Origin: Peromyscus leucopus
Lineage: Eukaryota > Chordata > Mammalia > Rodentia > Cricetidae
Length of the DNA: 64,000 nt
Direction: 5' to 3'
Assembly: GCF_004664715.2 (NCBI RefSeq)
Contig: NC_051076.1
Location: 1,125,800 to 1,189,799 of the forward strand
Part shown: piece after piece, positions 56,460-64,000 of the stretch
How the letters are laid out: every line of letters starts with the position of its first letter
Numbering within the stretch: the first letter of the stretch is position 1
Program-made: the position numbers and the translations under genes
Notes under the pieces: model-generated
Database searches by the model: none
What the model saw: only the letters and a program-made list of their open reading frames with translations
Told to the model about the DNA's origin: nothing

Positions 56460-56990
56460 AACATTATGGTTTGGATCTTACATACTGCCCCCCACAAACT
56501 CATGGGTTAAAGGCTTGATCCCAGTGCAGCCATGCTCAGAAGTAGGGCCTCCGGGAGTGATTGGATCATGAGGGCTCTAATTCATCAATGCGCTGACTCA
56601 TTGATTGAGTCATAGCTTACAGTTTTGGTTGTGAGGCTAGCCTTTAATGACTGAGCCCTCTTTCCAGCCAAATGGAGTCATAGTGTAACAGGCTATTCGG
56701 GATAGTACAAACTGCAGAAGGGGGGTCCAGCTGGAGGTAGCAGGCCATTAGATATATAAATTTTAGGAGCATATTTAGGAGTCCTTGGCTCCTCCCACTT
56801 ACTCTTTGCTTTATGGTCATCATGAAATAGATAAGTGTTTTCCCACCATGCTTTTTAGCCATGGTGCTCTACTTTACTACAGGCCCAAAGAACAGGCCCA
56901 TTGATCATGGACAGACACTTTGAAACTCTCAAGTCCAAATACGATTCCTTCCTTTCAGTTTAATTTCTCTAGGTCTTTTGTCACAAAAGC
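56460..56990 (+). repeat. MaLR-like LTR repeat, diverged family M relative
   Basis: Begins ATTATGGTTTGGATCTTACA, has GGGAGTGATTGGATCATGAG, CTACTTTACTACAGGCCCAA, TTGATCATGGACAGACACTT and ends GGTCTTTTGTCACAAAAGCA. This order is shared with MaLR-type elements. Confidence 0.55.
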
Positions 56991-57243
56991 AGAAATGCTT
57001 AATTTAGTATCAAATGGGCAGAAATGATAAAATTTCTAAGTCAATATAGATGATTGTTTATCTGAGAAATTATTATAGACAATAGAGAAAATAGTGGCAA
57101 ATTTCATTTGTATGAAAAATGTATATTTGTACATCAGAAAACTCTGAGAACAAAAGTGAAGAATAAATAAAAATTTGGATTATATAAAGATTAAGTATTA
57201 GTGATATAAAACAGTTTTTAAGTCAATGAGAAAACTTAACTAA
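56991..57243. other. AT-rich non-coding sequence
   Basis: Nothing recognised. Confidence 0.4.
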
Positions 57244-57477
57244 GATGGTTAGCTTTAGTTGACAACTTGACGCAACCTCTGTCTGTGGGGACTGCCTTAA
57301 GTAAGCTGATGTGTGCAGACCAAGATCACTGTGAACAGCACCACTCCCTAGGAGGCTGCCTGCTGTTGGCAGGGCAGTTAACAGTCCTGCAGTTGACAGC
57401 TGCTGGAGATGGGCAGTCACTTCAATTTGGGAGGCAGCTCTGATAACTTGCTCATACCTCACTGGATAACTGTAAAC
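57244..57477 (+). repeat. Family M repeat, 5' part (split by L1)
   Basis: GGTTAGCTTTAGTTGACAAC, TTGACGCAACCTCTGTCTGT and AACAGCACCACTCCCTAGGA are the family 5' half; the 3' half resumes at about 57722. Confidence 0.7.
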
Positions 57478-57670
57478 CCATGCAAAACGGGTATCCCTAA
57501 TTGGACTCAGTTAATAAATTACTAAATAATTTAATTTAAAGAGAGGACATGAAATTGTGAAGGAGTTGTATTGGGAGGGTCTTGAGGAGAGTTGGAGCAA
57601 AGGGGGAAAGGATTCTGTTACATTTTGTACATATACGACATCTTCAAAGAATAAATAAAAATTACATTAA
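57478..57670 (+). mobile_element. L1 3' end fragment
   Basis: TATCCCTAATTGGACTCAGT, then AGAGAGGACATGAAATTGTG and CTTCAAAGAATAAATAAAAA, the last being the L1 3' UTR end with its A-rich tail. 5'-truncated. Confidence 0.75.
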
Positions 57671-57721
57671 AAGTAGGTAGGAGAAGTTGAGCTAATCGAG
57701 CAAGCAAACAAGTGGGTATGC

Positions 57722-57894
57722 ACGTATTTATTGCCCATCTGCTCTTCATTGTGGGTGTCATGTCTCAAGTGCCTGCTGCCTTGATTTCCCTCCCATGATG
57801 GACTGTAATCAGGAATTATGAGCTAAAATAAACCCTTGGTTCCATAAATTGCTTTGTCAGGGTGTTTCATCACAATAGGAATTAAACTAGAACA
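57722..57894 (+). repeat. Family M repeat, 3' part
   Basis: TCCCATGATGGACTGTAATC, GAGCTAAAATAAACCCTTGG, TGTTTCATCACAATAGGAAT and a terminal AACTAGAACA. Confidence 0.8.
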
Positions 57895-60582
57895 GAAATC
57901 AGTATCAAGGAAGTTGATCATTGTTGTGATAAACCTGAGCATAGAGAATTTCCATAATGTATACTATTGGACATGAATTGCTAGCATTATCAGAAAAATT
58001 ATTGAAAATGATCTGCTATCATGGTAAAGTATCAACACATTTGAATGCTGGAGAAATTATATACAATACATTTACACTATGAAAAATGCAAACCATAAAA
58101 GAATCATAGAGTTTATAGCGTGGACTTCTATTCTAGCTAATCAAAATAATATTAAACATATTGTGTATATTTTAGAATACTAATTGTTGATGGGAAGACT
58201 CGCCTTTTGGAAATCTATCCATCATTAGCTGAAGTGATATTGATTATAAGAGTTTTATTCCTTTTGTGACTGTGTAATAGTATCAAACTGAAGAAGCCAT
58301 CAAAGATTTCCTTATTGTCTGCCCAAGAATGGGAAAAGTTTTATAGTTTTGTCCATCAGTCTAATGAAATCATTAACATCCACTTACTGGCCATTAAGAA
58401 TCTATTGAATCACTTTGCCTTCCTGTCAGAATGAATGACAAAAGCTTCTGGTTCAGGCCCACAGTCTCTTCCTTTTTTTCACTTCTTTTAAGACTCAAGT
58501 TTCTCTCAAGAAAAACATTTCCAAAATGAAAGTATTGAATTTCCTTTTTGCTTCTTTAACTTTGTTTTGCTGAGATGATAGAAAATACCCTGGGATCAGC
58601 GATCCTGAAGTAATCCTAAAAGTATAAAGTCAGAACACCTTTGCTTCCCAAGGCTGACACTGTAAAGTTGAACATGATTTGGAGGCAGTCATCTTTCTAG
58701 CTCTCTGTGTTCTCACTGATCTTAGACTAAACCAGGCCCTCCTGGCTTCTGGTGAGGATGCTTGTGGTCCGCTCTTTCCTCCTCAGCTGTTCTTTGCTCT
58801 CACAGTATGTAGAAATGGTTGTTGAAAAGAGCAATTCCCCCAACAAGCTCTGCATGTTAAATATCTTAAATTCTCTTGAGAAAAGTCTGCTAGAGCGCTG
58901 ACACAAATAATGGAATAGTCTGCCTTGATACAAATAATCCCTAAAAATCACAAAATAGTGAAAGTATCGTGTTGTTTGTGTGTCTTGGGGCGGTGGGGGT
59001 GTGGTGGATTTAGGAATTGAATACTACCCAAACAATGAAGAAACATCCAAGAATAACATAGATTACATTACTGTAACAGAAAACTTATAAATGACTGGAA
59101 CTTGTAATCACCTATGTTGTTTCTAGAATTGGGGAATTGTCTAGAATTTTATACCTTTGTATAAGTAGTAAAACAGTGTTTTGTTTGTCTTTTATCAAAA
59201 TCAAATCATTAAAGTGTAGGCAAAACAGTCTGCCATTGGCTTATGAGAAGGTGGGTTGGCTTTCTCACACTGTATAGGTATTTTCAGCATGGATGAAACT
59301 TGTGAGTACAACTATTTTAGAATTTGAAAAAAAAATTTCCTTAAAGGAAAATCAGCAGTATTGCTAACTTGGCAATTGAGATTCACAGAATTCACATTAT
59401 GAGTCAGGATTCCATTATGTATCCTATTAAAGTTCCAGGAACAAACTTTTGATAACTGATTCAGCCAGTGATTTTCTAATGCATTAGACATTGTTCATGA
59501 TCTTAAAATACTTAAAGTTTTATGGCAGAGAGTTAATTGGGAAAAAAGGAAAGGTCTAGAATATGACTTGAACAGATTTGTCTTCTAAAAATTCATGAAG
59601 AATGAAGAGAAATAGAAGAGAGGAGGCAAGGAAACCAAGGAAGTACTGTCCACTGCTGCCTAACACCGTGCCCAGAGCTTGCTGACTTGACTTCGCTCAC
59701 GTGTGCAAGCTGGGCAAGGCTGGAGGCCAGCTGGCCTCCTTCCCTCCATACAACCCGATGCTCTTCAGAACGGTCCATTGAACCCCTTGCTCGTTAGTGC
59801 TAGTCCCTAGCAGGGGCTCAGTTTGTGCCTCAGGCTGAGGTCAGGGTTGTTCTCCATGTGGGTTTTCACACATGCTCTTGAACTCCCTGCAGCAGGGCAG
59901 CTGAATTCTAAGAATGCTCCTCAGGAGAACCGGGTGGAGACTGCACCAGCCTTTGGGAACTAGCCTCCGATCACATAGCATCACTTTGCCATGGTCACAA
60001 TCTTGACGCCCTTTAAGAGAGAAGGAATCCAGACATCTTTTGACGGAATGAATCAGAATCACATTGTGATAAAAATACAAGATATTGGTGACATTTTTGT
60101 GACCATCTTTGGAAATTACATCTTCTATAAGTAACTATGCAGCTATAATTCAACCCTTCTCATATACCAAAGCTCATTCCCCAAACTCTAAACACCTATT
60201 TGAAATCTAGTATTTTACAATTTAAGACCCAAGGTTCCCTAGGTACACTACCTTGTGTCCCGCTCCTCATCTGAGGAAACTGAACTGGAGAGACATGGCC
60301 AGCTAGTTCCTCCTCCGTTTCCATCTCTCTGGAGCAGGCAGGGACTAGTGAAGTGCTGTCCTCACGGCTCTCTTTTCTGCCTTCTAAGCTTTACTCTCTG
60401 AGTCAGCCTTTACCTTCCATTTAAAAAGAACATCAACAAAAATCTCACAGCGTGTGCCACTAAATAGCCTTCAGAGGCTACTTAGCCATAGATGGTACAT
60501 GTCTTTCCATTTCGTTCCTTTCCCTCTGCAGTACAATTGGTGATTCTTATACTTGACTCTCTTAATGATTTTATTATTTAAG
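57895..60582. other. Non-coding sequence, no gene seen
   Basis: No SINE, tandem repeat or domain recognised over 2.7 kb. Short frames at 58727-58951, 59593-59778 and 59841-60080 (all minus) are unremarkable. This is the longest repeat-poor stretch I see. Confidence 0.4.
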
Positions 60583-60601
60583 AAACATTTAACTATTTCT
60601 T
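60583..60601. repeat. L1 target-site duplication, left
   Basis: AAACATTTAACTATTTCTT, identical to 61017-61035. Confidence 0.93.
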
Positions 60602-61016
60602 TATTATTATTGTTATTATTATTAAGAGATTTTCTATCCATTTTACATACCAACCACAGATACCCCTCTCTTCCCTCCTCCTGCTCCCTAGCCATTCCCC
60701 CCAACCCACTCCCCATTCCTACCTCCTCCAAGGCAAGGTCTCCCATGGGGAGTCAGCAGAGCCTGGTACATTCAGTTAAGGCAGGTCCAAGCCCTTCCTC
60801 CCTGCACCAAGGCTGTGCAAAGTGTCCCACCATAGGCACTAGGCTCCAAAAAGCCGGTTCATGCACCAGGGACAGGTCCCAATCCTACTGCCTGCCTGGG
60901 CCTGGGGGCCCCTAAACAACTGTTTAGTGCAAGCTAAACAACTGTCTTGCCTATCCAGAGGGCCTAGTCCAGTACTATGGGGGCTCCTCAGCTATTGGTC
61001 CACAGTTCATGCGAAA
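60602..61016 (-). mobile_element. 5'-truncated L1, 3' UTR only
   Basis: A reversed A-rich tail (TTATTATTATTGTTATTATT) precedes ATTAAGAGATTTTCTATCCA, CTCCTCCAAGGCAAGG, GGGGAGTCAGCAGAGCCTGG and CTCCTCAGCTATTGGTCCAC. The 19-bp direct repeat AAACATTTAACTATTTCTT flanks it at 60583-60601 and 61017-61035, exact in both copies. This is a complete target-primed insertion and comparatively young. Confidence 0.93.
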
Positions 61017-61035
61017 AAACATTTAACTATTTCTT
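61017..61035. repeat. L1 target-site duplication, right
   Basis: AAACATTTAACTATTTCTT, identical to 60583-60601. Confidence 0.93.
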
Positions 61036-61439
61036 AAACACTTTATAAAGTATTTGGTGGGGTTTCTGTAAGTTCACATCTATTAATATCCTTAAGACGA
61101 GTCCTTTTCTACTTTACTGAGGTATCTTGAGGTAAATCCTTGTTACTTAGAAGCCCAGTTGTTTAATCTCTTGAGTTTGTGACACATGTTCCTAGGCTTT
61201 GTGAAGGGCCCTTGTCAATTCAAAGAATTAGAAGAGGCACTGGCTTCGATGTTTCTGGAATCTTAGTGGAAAACTTAAGAATGTCAGCCTGGTAAGCTGA
61301 ATTCTTTGGTTTGCGGCTGTTTCTGACCTTGAGAATGGTTTGCTGTGTGGCGAGGCTGACTGTGGGAAGCCTGTCTCCGTGTTAATCCAGCAGTCTCACT
61401 TTTTAACTCAACTCTTTCCTTTCTCATTTCATAATAGAC
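61036..61439. other. Non-coding sequence, no gene seen
   Basis: Nothing recognised. Confidence 0.4.
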
Positions 61440-61502
61440 AGAAACCAAACCAAACCAAACCCATAAAAACACATAAACAAACACATAAAAACACATAAAC
61501 GT
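61440..61502. repeat. Simple repeat, CAAAC and ACATAAA units
   Basis: Three ACCAAACCAA-type units lead into four ACATAAAMAC-type units (M = A or C). Confidence 0.85.
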
Positions 61503-62564
61503 GTCCTCAGACAGATTGTGGAGTTCATTAGGTAAATTTCTAAGTTCCATGTTCCCCCCAGTGAATGTTGTCTGATATAATGAGGGGTCCTTTTCCTCCA
61601 GTCCCCAGACGTTTTTTTACTACTTTCTGTTGATCCCTGACTGGCAGACGTCAGAGCCTGCAATGCAGTCCTGCTAACATCCGCTGGCACTTTCGGAAGG
61701 CTTTGCACGCTCACTCCCTACCTCTCCCAAAACTTAATGACATAGTTACCCAGTTTTCTGGTCGAGTAGACCTCCCTCTGTTTCATTTCCTACTGCTATG
61801 TAACAAATCACCTGTCATTTAGAGGCTTGAAGCTCCCATTTCACTGATCCTCATCTTGGGAATGTTAATGGTTTGCCTAGAAAGCCCTACTCCATTGTTC
61901 TCCACACAGTTGAATTCAGATGGAGCGGGAGCTTGAACTATTGTTGAACAAATGAGAGATGCTCATGACTGGCTTGGCTAAAGAGCCTCCATCTTGTCTC
62001 TCTGTGTTCTCTGGAGTGAACAAGGCAGTAGCTTCAGAAGCTCTGAAGATCAAGCCCTGGAAAACACACAGCAGGGTTTCTGTCAACCTTTTTAAGTCAA
62101 AAGAGTCACAAAATCCTACTTGGTTTAATGGACATTGATGGCATCTCTTGAGGAGCACCATAAAACACCAGACATTTTTATAAATTGAAACCCTTCATGA
62201 AGGAATTATGCTTGGAGAAGTATGAAGGACCTAAAATGAGACTGAGAGGTATATAGCTCACTGAAAGCACAGACCTTGGTGACTGATCGGTCTTTGTGGT
62301 GCGAGAAGGGTCCAGTCTAATTCTGTCTATAGATTTGGGCCTTCCATAGAGATAAGGCAGTTTCCAAGGGAGGTTGGTTAGTAGCAGAGAGAGGCTGAGT
62401 AGTGGTGCTGATAAATATAATTCCAGACAGACCTCACTTGAGATTCAAGGATGACTAGGAAATAACGTACAGTCTATAAACCTGCCTGGACAAAGACGGT
62501 CTATAAACCTGTTTATTAGTAAATTTTGAATCTTTAATGGGTTAGAGGGTTAGATGAGATTCAA
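61503..62564. other. Non-coding sequence, no gene seen
   Basis: TTTCCTACTGCTATGTAACA near 61787 hints at an old mammalian repeat. Otherwise nothing. Confidence 0.35.
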
Positions 62565-62640
62565 TATTTATATATGCTTATATATACTAATATATATTAT
62601 TTACTTATATATAAGTATATATATATTTACATATATATTT
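62565..62640. repeat. AT-rich (TATA)n tract
   Basis: Imperfect TA alternation with TATATACTAATATATA and ATATATAAGTATATATAT palindromic blocks. Confidence 0.85.
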
Positions 62641-62970
62641 CGGGTTAGGGCTAGAGATAGAAATGTAGGAGTACTAACAAAGGGATGGTAATTAATACTG
62701 AAGTCAGGGATAGAATCACTCTGTCAGAACCAGAGCAGAGTTTTGACTTACACTGAGCTGAGTATAAACAGTCAAAGCATTATGACACTGTTTTTTAAAA
62801 ACTAAATATTTGACATGGTCTTTGAAAATGAGAAAACTTGACCAAATGGACTCTATGATCCCATAAAGCAGCACTGAGCAGAACAGATGCCTTCAGATGG
62901 GCAATTGACCACCGGGAGGTGTGCCGAGTGCCTCACCCATGTCCGGTTTCAGATTCCTGCTTTCTCCCAG
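62641..62970. other. Non-coding sequence
   Basis: Nothing recognised apart from the acceptor-like end described with the next entry. Confidence 0.35.
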
Positions 62971-63009
62971 GAGAAGCAGAGCCTGAGACTGATGCTGAGA
63001 CAGCTGCAG
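62971..63009 (+). other. Exon-like 39-nt segment, unproven
   Basis: The segment is preceded by a pyrimidine-rich acceptor-like CTGCTTTCTCCCAG and followed by a consensus donor (CTGCAG then GTAAGA). It is 39 nt, a multiple of three, with an open frame EKQSLRLMLRQLQ whose leucines at steps of 3-4 would suit a coiled coil. I do not recognise the host protein, and sites this good arise by chance in 64 kb. Confidence 0.2.
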
Positions 63010-63540
63010 GTAAGAGGCAGGAAGGAAGATGAAGAGGACGAGAAGGAGAGACCGAGAATTAGCGGAGAGAATAGACACAAAAGACAACTTTTACTCCGTT
63101 TGCCAATGGTACTAGTTAATAACTTATTTAAAATGAGGCATCAGCCAGAGGAAGCTCAGTGATTTATACTTATTACCTTTATTTTTTTTAGTATTTACTC
63201 TAAAGTAAATCACTATATAATGTAGATAAGGATAATAACAAACAAAATTATGCCAGCAGAGGCATAATTTGTACTTACAAAATTTGATTTTAAAACATGC
63301 CCTCTTAATAGCATTGTCTTAAGCATGTCTTTAGGACTTCTAAATTGCTTTTTATTGAAAGGAAAGAAAGGAGGAGTGGGGGCAGAGTGGGATGGGAAGA
63401 GAGAGATGAACATGACAGCAGATGAGTCTGGACTAAGTAAATCATACATCCAGGAGAGCAAACTGTGCTTTGATAACCAGACTGTTGAATTGTGTTGAAC
63501 AATAATGAACTGTTTGTAGAGGGCTGACAGAATGGTAGGT
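63010..63540. other. Non-coding sequence, no gene seen
   Basis: Purine-rich at 63018-63060; nothing recognised otherwise. Confidence 0.35.
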
Positions 63541-63910
63541 GTTGTGGTTTGAACGCTGTATCACAGGTCTTTGGCCTATGGGGGTGGGAGGATGGGTAGG
63601 GTAGAATAGCATGGTTTGAATGTGAAATTTCCTCTACAGTCTCACGTGTTTGCAAACTCAGTCCCCAGGTGCTGGAGCTGCTGGAAGGTTAAGGTGCCTT
63701 TAGAAGGTGGAGCCTTGCTGAAGGAAATAGTTCCTGGAGGTGGGCGTTGAAGTTTTACAGCTTAGCCTCATTCCCCTTTCTTTGCTTGCTAATTACCATA
63801 CCTTCCCCACTGTGGTGGACTGTGTCTCCTCTGGAATGAAGCCAAAATCAACACCTGTCTGCCTAAGTTGCTTCTGTAAGGTATTCTATCAATGCAGCAG
63901 AAAAGTGCAG
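63541..63910 (+). repeat. Family M variant LTR-type repeat
   Basis: GTTGTGGTTTGAACGCTG and a second GCATGGTTTGAATGTGAAAT, CAGTCCCCAGGTGCTGGAGC, GGTGGGCGTTGAAGTTTTAC, CACTGTGGTGGACTGTGTCT and TAAGTTGCTTCTGTAAGGTA. Two start-like segments suggest an internal insertion or duplication at 63555-63610. Confidence 0.65.
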
Positions 63911-64000
63911 TGACCATCATCCCTCAGGACCTGTTGCCGCTTGGAAGCTAGCTCTGAGGCGAGCTGGACATAGACAAAGGCTCTGGGAAGCAGCTGATGC
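63911..64000. other. Non-coding window end
   Basis: Nothing recognised. Confidence 0.3.

Noticed and set aside
60471..60746. Minus frame with an asparagine run
   Set aside because: The Asn run is the reversed AAT-rich tail of the L1.
62641..62660. Telomere-like GGTTAGGG
   Set aside because: A single GGGTTAGGG-like copy, not an array.

Overview
The window is mammalian nuclear DNA from a rodent, most likely a cricetid (hamster, vole or deer-mouse group). The evidence is the repeat content: B1 and B3 SINEs on both strands, rodent L1 (Lx-type) fragments, rodent LTR-type repeats, many long (CA)n/(GA)n microsatellites, and a B1 at 32478-32677 whose diagnostic middle segment I associate with cricetids rather than Mus. 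The species call is inference from remembered repeat sequences. I see no prokaryotic features, no CpG island, no tRNA or rRNA gene, and no multi-exon coding gene. It reads as intergenic or intronic DNA dominated by transposon remnants and tandem repeats.

Layout. 1-5.4 kb: old rodent repeats, then a decayed TGFBR1 processed pseudogene (about 3621-3930) directly followed by the 3' end of an endogenous retrovirus (ERV): internal sequence, polypurine tract and a 3'-truncated LTR. 5.6-14.7 kb: microsatellites and minisatellites, a twin-primed (5'-inverted) L1 at 6994-8531, and an LTR at 10115-10526. 15-24 kb: an IAP/ERVK-like LTR, old B1 copies, and minisatellites including a 24-bp array at 17196-17404 and a 29-bp array at 23197-23395. 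26-36 kb: two more copies of the composite LTR family seen at 4930, one inserted into an older repeat; a B1 with an expanded GCC tract; a stacked L1/LTR block; and a textbook solo LTR (35081-35610) with TG...CA ends and an exact 6-bp target duplication. 36-50 kb: mostly single-copy-looking AT-rich sequence with scattered SINEs, two near full-length rodent LTR-type repeats and microsatellites. 50-64 kb: a MIR, nested repeats at 52.9-54.0 and 57.2-57.9 kb, ancient mammalian repeats, and a 5'-truncated L1 with a 19-bp target duplication at 60.6-61.0 kb. A 39-nt exon-like segment at 62971-63009 is the only candidate host exon I noticed; it is weak.

Three repeat families recur and are given working labels. 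'Family M' is a rodent LTR-type repeat (MaLR-like layout: TG start, AATAAA near the end, then a TTTCATCACAGCAA-like tail). 'Family R' is a composite LTR with B1-like modules and an AATAAACTTATCTGG-like segment near its 5' end. 'Family K' is an ERVK/IAP-like LTR. Formal names need a Repbase/Dfam search. I found no convincing undescribed biological system. The most notable items are the TGFBR1 retrocopy that appears to join exon 1 to exon 4, its abutment to ERV sequence, and several unusual minisatellites.
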